A DNA stretch of 7,935 nt from CAVTZP01 sp964456815 (GCA_964456815.1 CAYWCO010000055.1:1-7935); one strand, 5' to 3'. Counted from the first letter of the stretch, positions 1-6,529 are shown. Notes: generated from the sequence alone by a model not told the origin. Program-made: numbers and translations.

Positions 1-23
1 GCCCTGAGGGGCGTCTGGGGGTT

Positions 24-45
24 ATACCCCTAAAGTAAGGGGTAT
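24..45. repeat. 8-bp perfect inverted repeat near the window edge
   Basis: ATACCCCT (24-31) and AGGGGTAT (38-45) are exact reverse complements around a 6-base spacer. No T-run follows the right arm, so it is not a convincing intrinsic terminator. It could be an operator, or the end of an upstream element cut by the window. Nothing else in the first 60 bases looks coding. Confidence 0.4.
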
Positions 46-62
46 CAAGATAAGGCATAGGT

Positions 63-89
63 GTCAATCGAGCTTGACAAATCGTCAAG
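63..89. promoter_or_regulatory. possible operator: three GTCAA/TTGAC half-sites over the -35 box
   Basis: GTCAA (63-67), TTGAC (74-78) and GTCAA (84-88) alternate in orientation. They form two overlapping palindromes: TGTCAA-N6-TTGACA (62-79) and CTTGAC-N5-GTCAAG (73-89). Half-site centres are 10-11 bp apart, about one helical turn, so all three face the same side of the DNA. The central half-site is the -35 hexamer itself, so a bound protein would block RNA polymerase. This fits autoregulation by a toxin-antitoxin-like pair; the protein that binds is unknown. Confidence 0.4.
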
Positions 90-101
90 GGGGTGTATAC
101 A
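74..101 (+). promoter_or_regulatory. sigma70-type promoter of the DUF4258/DUF2283 pair
   Basis: A perfect -35 hexamer TTGACA (74-79) is separated by 16 bp from TATACA (96-101). Transcription would start near 108, giving a leader of about 60 nt before the ATG at 170. A second possible -10, TATATT (118-123), is preceded by TGG in the extended -10 arrangement but lacks a good -35. The first promoter is the better candidate. Confidence 0.6.
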
Positions 102-169
102 CTATGGCATATTGTGGTATATTATCGCAATAGATTGGGATTGTTGGGGGTTGGTAGGGTCTATGGTAA

Positions 170-379
170 ATGAACCTTCAGTATTTACCTCATGCCCGTA
201 GGAGAATGAAGCAACGCAAAATTTCCGAGGCGGAGGTTGAAGCTTGTCTCCAAGACCACGACATACTATGTTTTGACAGGAAAGGCAACCCTAAATACAA
301 AACATACGTGGGGGAAAGGTATATTAAGGTTGTGGTTCAAAAAGATGATCCGTTGGTGGTAATTACGGTAGAAGATTAA
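170..379 (+). CDS. DUF4258 family small protein, putative toxin-like component
   Basis: This 69-residue protein matches the DUF4258 pattern. The N-terminus has a HARRRMKQRKIS segment (H8, R12, R16) followed by a helix that would hold the conserved V and L positions (AEVEACL, 21-27). A beta-rich C-terminal half has KYKTYVGERYIKVVV (42-56) and ends in a VVITVED strand. As I recall, DUF4258 resembles the RelE/ParE-type toxin fold, and its basic, small form fits RNA or ribosome binding; no activity has been shown here. The start is fixed by a stop codon directly upstream (167-169). An ATG at 163 is in another frame and ends quickly. The Shine-Dalgarno sequence is weak. The DUF2283 gene begins 23 bp downstream on the same strand, so the two are almost certainly co-transcribed. 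Confidence 0.75.
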   Translation: MNLQYLPHARRRMKQRKISEAEVEACLQDHDILCFDRKGNPKYKTYVGERYIKVVVQKDDPLVVITVED

Positions 380-402
380 TATATTAAGGGGGGTGGGGAG
401 AA

Positions 403-636
403 ATGAGAGTGGAATATGACAAAAAAGCAGATGCGATCTACATATATCTTGCTGATGCGCCGTATGCCTACGGCAGAAATTTAGACCACGAGAGACGTAT
501 AGATTTTGCCGAAGATGGAACACCGATTGGTGTGGAACTGCTTTGCGTAAGCGAGGGCGTGATTACAAATGACCTGCCCCATCGTGGGGAAATAGAACGA
601 TTGTTAGTGAAACACCATATCAGACTCCCTGCATAA
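403..636 (+). CDS. DUF2283 family small protein, putative antitoxin-like partner
   Basis: This 77-residue protein carries the DUF2283 hallmarks. It opens with an N-terminal strand MRVEYDKKADAIYIYL (Y5, D6, D10, Y13). Next comes an acidic strand ending in D34, and then the EDGTPIGVELL turn and strand (37-47; D38, G39, G43, E45). The charged C-terminal tail (GEIERLLVKHHIRLPA) is somewhat longer than the core domain. A purine-rich AAGGGGGG (386-393) 9 bp before the ATG serves as a plausible ribosome binding site. DUF2283 genes often sit beside DUF4258 genes in bacterial genomes; the tight pairing and likely autoregulated promoter suggest an antitoxin or regulator role, which is inference. A strong terminator follows within 25 bp, so the unit is bicistronic. 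Confidence 0.78.
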   Translation: MRVEYDKKADAIYIYLADAPYAYGRNLDHERRIDFAEDGTPIGVELLCVSEGVITNDLPHRGEIERLLVKHHIRLPA

Positions 637-657
637 ACCAACGGCTAACAAGAAGGA

Positions 658-685
658 AAAAGAGGGGCGGAAGCCCCTCTTTTCT
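658..685 (+). terminator. intrinsic terminator of the DUF4258/DUF2283 operon
   Basis: AGAGGGGC (661-668) and GCCCCTCT (673-680) form a perfect 8-bp stem on a GGAA tetraloop. Three A-T pairs extend it, and it is followed by TTTTC T-rich sequence. It ends the small operon and separates it from the 5S gene. Confidence 0.9.
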
Positions 686-692
686 ATTTAAT

Positions 693-732
693 TCCCCCTC
701 CCTTACCAAGGGAGGGGGACTAAGGGGGTGGG
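693..732. repeat. GC-rich palindromic (REP-like) repeat with G-quadruplex potential
   Basis: TCCCCCTCCCTT (693-704) and AAGGGAGGGGGA (708-719) form a perfect 12-bp stem on a 3-base loop. The G-rich side continues as TAAGGGGGTGGG. The G-runs at 710-712, 714-718, 724-728 and 730-732 have loops of 1, 5 and 1 bases, a textbook four-run quadruplex motif. Similar CCCCCTCCC...GGGAGGGGG elements are, as I recall, dispersed in many bacterial genomes. It is not a terminator by itself, because no T-run follows. No other copy lies in the window. Confidence 0.6.
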
Positions 733-752
733 TTGTAAAATACCGGCTAAAC

Positions 753-781
753 TTGACTTTCAGGGGAGCTTTTTGTATGCT
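753..781 (+). promoter_or_regulatory. promoter of the 5S rRNA gene
   Basis: TTGACT (753-758) is 17 bp from TATGCT (776-781). The predicted start is near 788, about 10 nt before the mature 5S end. The stretch between the -10 box and the start (GAGTGGGG) is G-rich, like the discriminators of stringently controlled rRNA promoters. This supports independent transcription of the 5S gene. Confidence 0.6.
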
Positions 782-797
782 GAGTGGGGTTAATAAA

Positions 798-924
798 TGC
801 CTTCTGGTGGTTAGAGCGGGGTGGAACCACCCGTTCCCATCCCGAACACGGAAGTGAAACGCCCCAGCGCAGACGATACTGAAGGGGTAACCCTTTGTGG
901 AAAATATGCCACTGCCAGGAGGCT
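798..924 (+). rRNA. rrf: 5S ribosomal RNA
   Basis: The terminal helix I pairs GCCTTCTGG (799-807) with CCAGGAGGC (915-923), with one G-U pair. The interior has the conserved 5S core CCCATCCCGAACACGGAAG and GTGAAACGCC (838-862), and the helix II/III arrangement GGTGG...CCACC. Helix IV is visible as AAGGG-GTAA-CCCTT, a GNRA-type loop. The length of about 125 nt is slightly above the usual 115-120; the extra bases lie in the helix IV/V arm. Exact ends are inferred from helix I. The gene stands alone: no 16S, 23S or tRNA lies next to it in the window, as in genomes with dispersed rRNA genes. The clpC promoter begins immediately after it. Confidence 0.95.
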
Positions 925-963
925 TTTGACCTTTAACCCTACTTGATTTATAATTAGGTTAAG
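925..963. promoter_or_regulatory. possible operator of GGTYAAR heptamers on the clpC promoter
   Basis: Read on the minus strand, GGTTAAA (938-932) is followed directly by GGTCAAA (931-925). On the plus strand GGTTAAG lies at 957-963. The outer copies form an inverted repeat TTAACC (933-938)/GGTTAA (957-962) that brackets the -10 box. The heptamers resemble the half-site of CtsR, the Firmicutes repressor of clpC. However, the tandem copies have no 3-bp spacer and one copy coincides with the -35 box, so this is tentative. Confidence 0.3.
926..954 (+). promoter_or_regulatory. clpC promoter abutting the 5S gene; predicts a nearly leaderless mRNA
   Basis: TTGACC (926-931) lies exactly 17 bp from a consensus TATAAT (949-954). 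The start would fall at about 961, only 5 nt before the clpC ATG at 966, leaving no room for a Shine-Dalgarno sequence. Any ribosome binding site (AGG at 956-958) would be present only on read-through transcripts from the 5S promoter. No terminator separates the two genes. Confidence 0.65.
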
Positions 964-965
964 AA

Positions 966-3437
966 ATGGCTAGCCGATTTGAAAAATTCTCCGAGCGAGC
1001 ACGTAGGGTTCTCACCCTGGCTCAGGAAGAAGCCCAGAACTTTAACCACAGCTATATCGGCACCGAGCATATCCTGCTTGGGCTTCTGCGTGAGGATGAA
1101 GGGGTGGGAGCCAAGGTCCTGGCCAATCTGGGTGTGAGCCTGAGCAAGGCACGCTCGGCGGTGGAGTTTATTATCGGGCGAGGCGAAAAACCGAGCACCG
1201 GCGAGATTGGGCTTACCCCGAGGGCGAAACGGGTCATTGAGTTGGCTATAGACGAAGCCCGTCACCTCGGCCATAATTATATCGGCACCGAGCACCTCTT
1301 GCTCGGCTTGCTGCGCGAAGGGGGAGGGGTGGCGGCTGACGTTCTGGATAGCTTTGGCATCACCCTGGAGCAGACGCGTTCCGAGACCCTTCGCGTCCTT
1401 GGTGAGGGCTTGACCCGGACCAAAGCCACCCGCAGCACAAGCCGCACCCCGCTTTTAGACCAGCTTGGCATTGACCTGACGGCGGCGGTTCGCGCCGGGA
1501 AGCTTGACCCGGTCATCGGGCGGAATAAGGAGATTGAGCGGGTAATTCAGATTTTAAGTCGCCGCACCAAGAATAACCCCGCCCTCATTGGCGAGCCCGG
1601 GGTGGGTAAGACGGCGATTGTTGAGGGCCTGGCTCACCGCATCGTCGGCGGCGATGTGCCGGAAACACTGGAGGGAAGAAGAATAGTTACCCTTGATATT
1701 GGCGCCCTGGTGGCGGGGACGAAGTACCGCGGCGAGTTTGAAGAGCGCTTAAAGAAGGTCATTGATGAGATAAAGGCTTCCGGTAACTGCATCCTCTTTA
1801 TTGATGAGTTCCATACCATGGTCGGTGCCGGGGCGGCGGAGGGGGCGGTTGATGCCGCCAATATCCTCAAGCCATCGCTGGCACGGGGGGAATTGCAGTG
1901 CATCGGCGCCACCACCCTTGATGATTACCGCAAGTATGTAGAGCGTGATGCAGCACTTGAGCGGCGCTTCCAGCCCATTCTGGTGGAAGAACCTTCCGTA
2001 GATGAAACGCTGGAGATTCTGCGGGGGGTTAATGAGCGCTACGAGCAGCATCACCAGCTAACAATAAGCGAAGAAGCACTGGCGGCGGCGGCGACACTAT
2101 CGGCGAGATATATCCCCGACCGCTTCCTCCCCGATAAGGCGATTGACCTCATTGATGAGGCGGCGTCGCGGGTAAGGATTAAGCGCCGCACAATTCCGAT
2201 TACGCTGAAAGAAGCAAGGCGAGCCGAGGAGAGTGTGCGCAAGGATAAGGAAGCGGCTCTAGCCTCCCAGCAGTATGAGTATGCCGCTGAACTGCGCCAG
2301 CGTGAGCTTCAGATTGAAGAGAAGATAACTCAGATGGAAAAGGAGTGGCAGGCGGAGCAGGAAGAGGAGAAGCCGGTAGTAACCGAGGAGGATGTGGCTC
2401 AGGTGGTTAGCATGTGGACCGGAATCCCGGTGGTGCAGCTGGCTACCGAGGAGACCAGCCGCCTGCTTAAGATGGAGGAAGCACTGCATGAGCGCATTAT
2501 CGGGCAGGATGAGGCGATTAATACCATCGCCCGGGCGGTAAGACGAGCCCGAGCCGGACTCAAGGACCCGAGACATCCCATAGGCAACTTTATCTTTCTC
2601 GGTCCCACCGGCGTGGGCAAGACGGAGCTGGTTAGAGCCCTGGCCGAGTTCATGTTCGGTAGCGAAGACACCCTAATCAGGCTTGATATGTCTGAGTTTA
2701 TGGAGAGGCATACCGTCGCCCGGCTGGTGGGGGCACCCCCGGGATATGTTGGCTATGAGGAAGGCGGGCAACTCACCGAAGCGGTAAGGCGTAAGTCGTA
2801 CTGCGCCATACTCCTCGATGAGATTGAAAAGGCTCACCCTGATGTGTTCAATATATTGCTTCAGATATTTGACGATGGTCACCTCACCGATGCCAAGGGT
2901 CGGCGGGTTGACTTCCGCAATAGCATTATCGTTATGACCAGCAATGTTGGCGCTGAGCTAATCAGAAAAGGCACCACTATTGGTTTTGCCACTCACGGTG
3001 GCGAGGCTAAGAGCCGTAAGGATACCTACGAGCGAATGAAGGAGAAGCTGCTCGGTGAGATGAAGAAGACCTTCCGCCCCGAATTCTTGAACCGTGTTGA
3101 CGGTGTGGTTGTGTTCCACTCCCTGACCAAGAAGCACATCAGGAAGATAGTTGACCTGATGCTGGCTCAGGTCTCCAAGCAGCTTGAGGAGAAGGGGGTA
3201 AAGCTGGAGGTAACCGACGGCGCTAAGGACCTTCTTGGAGAAAAGGGCTACGATGAGGTCTTCGGTGCCAGGCCACTGCGCCGGGTAATTCAGGATATGG
3301 TTGAGGATAAACTTTCCGAGAGCGTTCTCCGTGGCAAGTTCCAGCCCGGGGATACGGCGGTAGTTGATGTTGAGGGGGAGGAGATTGTGGTTCATCCAGC
3401 GGCAGTGGAGGCATTGGCAGGGGAGGATAAAACCTAA
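966..3437 (+). CDS. clpC: ATP-dependent Clp protease ATP-binding subunit ClpC
   Basis: This is a class I (two-ring) AAA+ unfoldase that feeds proteins to the ClpP peptidase in the cytoplasm. At 823 residues it has the usual ClpC length. Two Clp-N repeats share the IGTEHxLLGLLRE motif (31-43 and 106-118). The first AAA+ ring has Walker A GEPGVGKT (209-216), pore loop KYRG (253-256), Walker B ILFIDE (276-281) and arginines R333/R334. A coiled UVR-type middle domain (about 420-460) marks ClpC rather than ClpA. The second ring has Walker A GPTGVGKT (546-553), pore loop GYVGYE (593-598), Walker B AILLDE (614-619) and sensor-2 GARPLRR (767-773). The IGF tripeptide (672-674) is the ClpP-docking loop. 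The ATG at 966 is the only reasonable start: a stop lies at 960-962 and the N-terminus fits the family. No clpP, mcsA/B or ctsR lies beside it. Its terminator follows 31 bp after the stop. Confidence 0.97.
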   Translation: MASRFEKFSERARRVLTLAQEEAQNFNHSYIGTEHILLGLLREDEGVGAKVLANLGVSLSKARSAVEFIIGRGEKPSTGEIGLTPRAKRVIELAIDEARHLGHNYIGTEHLLLGLLREGGGVAADVLDSFGITLEQTRSETLRVLGEGLTRTKATRSTSRTPLLDQLGIDLTAAVRAGKLDPVIGRNKEIERVIQILSRRTKNNPALIGEPGVGKTAIVEGLAHRIVGGDVPETLEGRRIVTLDIGALVAGTKYRGEFEERLKKVIDEIKASGNCILFIDEFHTMVGAGAAEGAVDAANILKPSLARGELQCIGATTLDDYRKYVERDAALERRFQPILVEEPSVDETLEILRGVNERYEQHHQLTISEEALAAAATLSARYIPDRFLPDKAIDLIDEAASRVRIKRRTIPITLKEARRAEESVRKDKEAALASQQYEYAAELRQRELQIEEKITQMEKEWQAEQEEEKPVVTEEDVAQVVSMWTGIPVVQLATEETSRLLKMEEALHERIIGQDEAINTIARAVRRARAGLKDPRHPIGNFIFLGPTGVGKTELVRALAEFMFGSEDTLIRLDMSEFMERHTVARLVGAPPGYVGYEEGGQLTEAVRRKSYCAILLDEIEKAHPDVFNILLQIFDDGHLTDAKGRRVDFRNSIIVMTSNVGAELIRKGTTIGFATHGGEAKSRKDTYERMKEKLLGEMKKTFRPEFLNRVDGVVVFHSLTKKHIRKIVDLMLAQVSKQLEEKGVKLEVTDGAKDLLGEKGYDEVFGARPLRRVIQDMVEDKLSESVLRGKFQPGDTAVVDVEGEEIVVHPAAVEALAGEDKT

Positions 3438-3467
3438 ATTCAGATGCTAGCAATTTAGCTTTTATGT

Positions 3468-3504
3468 AAAGGGCGGGGAAATATATTACCCAACCGCCCT
3501 TTTT
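3468..3504 (+). terminator. intrinsic terminator of clpC
   Basis: AAAGGGCGG (3468-3476) pairs perfectly with CCGCCCTTT (3494-3502) around a 17-base AT-rich loop, which can itself form a few extra G-C pairs. The T-run is at 3500-3504. It separates clpC from the decarboxylase operon. Confidence 0.85.
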
Positions 3505-3534
3505 AATACGCCTAAATTGGGAACGGGAGAGAAG

Positions 3535-3541
3535 AAAGGAG
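3535..3541 (+). promoter_or_regulatory. strong ribosome binding site that fixes a TTG start
   Basis: AAAGGAG lies 8 bp before the TTG at 3550, ideal spacing. No ATG is available at a suitable position, so the TTG start of the biotin carrier gene is well supported. I found no convincing promoter between the clpC terminator and this site. Confidence 0.75.
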
Positions 3542-3549
3542 ATTAGAAA

Positions 3550-3771
3550 TTGGCAGAGGAGAATATTGAGTTCCCGATAACGGGTAAGATAACCAGCGTC
3601 AATGTTAAAGTGGGGGATGTGGTTAAGGAGGGGGATACAATCTGTCTCATAGAATCAATGAAGATGGAAAATCCGATATTGGCTCCGGTTGATGGTAAGG
3701 TTGCCAAGATAGGCATTTCCGTAGGGCAGGTGGTTGAGGTTGGCGAGTTAGCGGCGGTTATTGAATATTAG
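3550..3771 (+). CDS. biotin carboxyl carrier protein (biotin/lipoyl-attachment domain)
   Basis: This free-standing 73-residue biotinyl domain carries CO2 on biotin between a carboxyltransferase and its partner subunit. The biotinylation motif is ESMKMEN (35-41), with K38 as the predicted biotinylated lysine; the usual AMKM has Ser in place of Ala. The two halves have the expected internal symmetry: GKITSVNVKVGDVVKEGD (12-29) and GKVAKIGISVGQVVEVGE (49-66). There is no Pro/Ala-rich linker or N-terminal extension, so it is a single-domain carrier rather than the end of a larger protein. The TTG start has a strong AAAGGAG site. Its likely partner is the beta/gamma membrane module 2.8 kb downstream, with which it would form a Na+-pumping decarboxylase; an acyl-CoA carboxylase partner elsewhere is possible. 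A diverged copy of its C-terminus survives at 6528-6563. Confidence 0.92.
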   Translation: MAEENIEFPITGKITSVNVKVGDVVKEGDTICLIESMKMENPILAPVDGKVAKIGISVGQVVEVGELAAVIEY

Positions 3772-3808
3772 TAAGCGCACTTCCTCTTGAGATTGTGAGA
3801 CGGGCGAT

Positions 3809-6529
3809 ATGACAAGGCCAGTGTGGCATACGATGGAGCCAACGCAGGTCCTGAAAGAACTGGATACTGATATCCATCGTGGTTTAACTGAGGGTGAGGC
3901 TAAAAGGCGACTTGAGAAATATGGCTATAATGAACTCAAGAAGGAAGAGAAAGCCTCACCCTTCGCCTTATTCCTGAATCAATTCAAAAACATCCTCATA
4001 ATAATCCTTCTTGCCGCAGTAGTACTTTCCGCTGTTATCGGGGAACTGGTAGACGCTGGCATTATCCTGGTGATAGTCATCTTCTGTGCCGTTCTGGGGT
4101 TTACCCAAGAGTATCGTGCCGAGCGGGCGCTGGAGGCATTAAAGAAGATGCTTTCCCCCACGGTAACAGTCTTGAGAGGAGAGAAAGAAAGGGAAATCCC
4201 CTCAGGGGAGCTTGTTCCCGGGGATATACTGCTGCTGGAGGCAGGAGATAAAATCCCGGCTGATGCCCGACTTATTGAAATCCATTCCTTGCGCTGCGAT
4301 GAGGCGTCCCTTACCGGGGAATCGGTCCCTGTTGGTAAGGATATAGCGCCGCTAGCCAGAGACGTTGCCGTGAGCGAGAGAAAGGGCATGGTCTTTACCG
4401 GTACCAGTGTTACTTATGGGCGGGGTAAAGCCGTGGTTACACTTACTGGTATGAATACCGAGTTCGGCAAGATTGCGGAACAGGTTACCGCCGTTGAAGC
4501 CAAAGAAACACCCTTAGAGAAAAGGACAGGGGAGATAGGCAAATGGCTCGGTATTGTTGCCCTGTCGGCATGTTTCCTTATTGTTGCCGTAAGCATGGTG
4601 AGGGAGGCTTTCTGGGGCGCTGGCATTGATATGAAGTTTATAGTATCGGTGGTCATGTTTGGTATAGCCCTGGCCGTAGCCGCCGTCCCCGAAGCCCTGC
4701 CTGCCATTGTTACCGGTGCCCTAGCCATAGGCATGCACCAGATGGCTCAGAGAAATGCCGTAATAAGAAAGATGCCGGCCGTGGAGACCCTCGGCTGCAC
4801 TACGGTGATATGCTCGGATAAGACGGGCACGCTTACCAAGGGCGAGATGACGGTCAGGCGGATATTTAGCGGGGGCAGGCGGATAGAGGTCACCGGCGCC
4901 GGCTACGCTCCCCAGGGTGAATTCAGGGGCTCCGGTGTAATCAACCCAGCTGACAGCCAGTCCCTTCAGTTACTTCTTCAGGGAGGGCTTCTATGCAACG
5001 ATGCCATCCTGGAGGAAAAAGAGGGCAGGTGGCTCATTAAGGGTGACCCCACCGAGGGCGCTCTGGTGGTGGCAGCGGCAAAGGCGGGCTTACGTCCCGG
5101 GGAGATGAGACTTAAAAACCCCAGAATAGAGGAGATACCATTTAGCTCTGACCGAAAGCGTATGACCACCATCCATGATACCGAGGATGGCAAACGACTC
5201 GCCTTTATGAAGGGGGCACCGGAGGTGGTCGTGGAAAGATGCTCCCTCATCTTGGATGCCGAAGGAACAAAAGCCCTGACCGAGAAGGAAAGGGCTGAGA
5301 TATTAAAGGTAAATGAGGAAATGGCTCAGGGCGCATTAAGGGTTCTTGGGGTAGCCTACCGCGAACTCCCCGAAGGGTCTGCCTGTGTAGAAGAAGCCGT
5401 TGAAAACAATCTTGTCTTCCTCGGTCTTAGCGGAATGATTGACCCGCCGAGGGAGGAGGCTATTGAAGCCACGAAGATGTGTAAGGAGGTGGGCATCAGG
5501 CCGATAATGATTACCGGCGACCATAAGCTTACCGCCGTAGCCATCGCCAGGGAGATGGGTATTTATAAAGAAGGCGATATGGTGCTCACCGGCACCGAGC
5601 TGGAGGAGATGCCGGATAAGAAATTCGGGAAGATTGTGGCTAAGGTGAGTGTCTATGCTCGCGTATCGCCCCTGGACAAGCTGAAGATTGTCAGGGCGTG
5701 GAAGGCGAGGGGGGAGGTGGTGGCGATGACCGGTGACGGGGTGAATGACGCCCCCGCCCTCAAACATGCTGATATTGGTATCGCCATGGGCATAACCGGC
5801 ACCGATGTGACCAAAGAAGCATCAGATATGGTCTTGAATGACGACAATTTTGCCACTATCGTGAAGGCTGTTGAGCGCGGAAGATGGATTTATGATAATA
5901 TTAAGAAGTACCTTGCCTATCTTCTTCAGTGCAACGTAGCCGAGGTGATTGTTATTGGAGGGATTGTCCTGATGAAGGGTCCGGAGTTTTTGCCCCTTCT
6001 CCCGGCAGCTATCCTCTATATAAACCTGGCAACTGACGGGCTTCCCGCAATTGCCCTGGGGGTGGCGCCTCCCGACCCTGATATTATGAAGAGGCCGCCG
6101 AGAAACCCCAAAGAGAGTGTCTTTGGCTGGGATGTAATATCCTTTATCTTGCTGGCAGTAATAATTGAAGTCCCATTCTTCTTCGCTCTCTTCTTCCACG
6201 AGTTTGCCAATATCGCTGGGGCAAGGACAGAGCTCTTCTTCCTTTTCATCATTATTGAGCTTGTTATCGCCATTAACTGCCGCTCTCTGGTATTCAGCGT
6301 CTTCAAGGCACCGCCGCATAAGTGGCTTCTTCTCGCCCTTGCCTGGGAGCTGGCACTGGTCGCGGTATTGGTCCAGATTCCGGCAGTTAGAGATGCCTTT
6401 GGTATTGTGATGCCCGACTTAGCCAACCTGGGCATAATAGTTGCCCTTGGTGTCCTGGTCTTTGCCCTGATGGAAGTGGTAAAGGTCTTTCTGAGGAAGC
6501 GGCTGGTAGCGGCAAGGCGGGTGGGGTGA
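3809..6529 (+). CDS. P2-type cation-transporting ATPase, probably Ca2+
   Basis: This 906-residue membrane pump is of the SERCA/PMR1-like P2A class. It has an N-terminal cation-ATPase domain (about 5-60), TM1-TM2 (about 59-98), an actuator domain with TGES (169-172), and TM3-TM4 with PEALP (294-298). The phosphorylation site is DKTGTLT (337-343, D337). The nucleotide domain has KGAPE (468-472), and hinge motifs MITGDH (567-572) and TGDGVNDAP (641-649) follow. TM5-TM10 span about 702-893. The residues that coordinate Ca2+ in SERCA appear conserved: E295 (TM4), N709 and E712 (TM5), N739, T742 and D743 (TM6), and E817 (TM8). That is both sites, so a two-site Ca2+ pump is favoured over the one-site PMR1 type; Mn2+ or another cation cannot be excluded. 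M1 fits the family's WH...VLxxLxTD opening, though the ribosome site is weak. Placement between the carrier protein and gamma/beta genes is unusual, and the stop overlaps the carrier-protein remnant. Confidence 0.93.
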   Translation: MTRPVWHTMEPTQVLKELDTDIHRGLTEGEAKRRLEKYGYNELKKEEKASPFALFLNQFKNILIIILLAAVVLSAVIGELVDAGIILVIVIFCAVLGFTQEYRAERALEALKKMLSPTVTVLRGEKEREIPSGELVPGDILLLEAGDKIPADARLIEIHSLRCDEASLTGESVPVGKDIAPLARDVAVSERKGMVFTGTSVTYGRGKAVVTLTGMNTEFGKIAEQVTAVEAKETPLEKRTGEIGKWLGIVALSACFLIVAVSMVREAFWGAGIDMKFIVSVVMFGIALAVAAVPEALPAIVTGALAIGMHQMAQRNAVIRKMPAVETLGCTTVICSDKTGTLTKGEMTVRRIFSGGRRIEVTGAGYAPQGEFRGSGVINPADSQSLQLLLQGGLLCNDAILEEKEGRWLIKGDPTEGALVVAAAKAGLRPGEMRLKNPRIEEIPFSSDRKRMTTIHDTEDGKRLAFMKGAPEVVVERCSLILDAEGTKALTEKERAEILKVNEEMAQGALRVLGVAYRELPEGSACVEEAVENNLVFLGLSGMIDPPREEAIEATKMCKEVGIRPIMITGDHKLTAVAIAREMGIYKEGDMVLTGTELEEMPDKKFGKIVAKVSVYARVSPLDKLKIVRAWKARGEVVAMTGDGVNDAPALKHADIGIAMGITGTDVTKEASDMVLNDDNFATIVKAVERGRWIYDNIKKYLAYLLQCNVAEVIVIGGIVLMKGPEFLPLLPAAILYINLATDGLPAIALGVAPPDPDIMKRPPRNPKESVFGWDVISFILLAVIIEVPFFFALFFHEFANIAGARTELFFLFIIIELVIAINCRSLVFSVFKAPPHKWLLLALAWELALVAVLVQIPAVRDAFGIVMPDLANLGIIVALGVLVFALMEVVKVFLRKRLVAARRVG

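Noticed and set aside
24..45. Reading the first inverted repeat as an intrinsic terminator
   Set aside because: The right arm is followed by CAAGATAAGG, with no T-run.
266..523. Minus-strand open frame across the DUF4258/DUF2283 junction
   Set aside because: It is antisense to two recognisable domains, lacks a domain of its own and has no supporting start signal.
925..965. CIRCE (HrcA) element at the clpC promoter
   Set aside because: No TTAGCACTC-N9-GAGTGCTAA-like inverted repeat is present; only the GGTYAAR heptamers were seen.
2958..3395. Minus-strand open frame of 145 codons inside clpC
   Set aside because: It lies wholly opposite the conserved second AAA+ ring of ClpC, has no recognisable domain and no ribosome site; it is a shadow of the coding strand.
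3505..3549. Promoter for the biotin carrier operon
   Set aside because: No -35/-10 pair with acceptable spacing was found after the clpC terminator; the operon's promoter remains unidentified.
3833..3835. Alternative ATPase start at the ninth codon (Met9)
   Set aside because: The WHTME segment before it belongs to the conserved N-terminal opening of the family, so the first ATG is preferred.
5822..6319. Minus-strand open frame of 165 codons inside the ATPase gene
   Set aside because: It overlaps the conserved TM5-TM8 region; its composition is charged and irregular, with no family match. It is a shadow frame.
6165..6410. Plus-strand Ser-rich open frame of 81 codons
   Set aside because: It is an alternate frame within the ATPase transmembrane region; the Ser/Leu richness comes from out-of-frame Phe/Leu codons.
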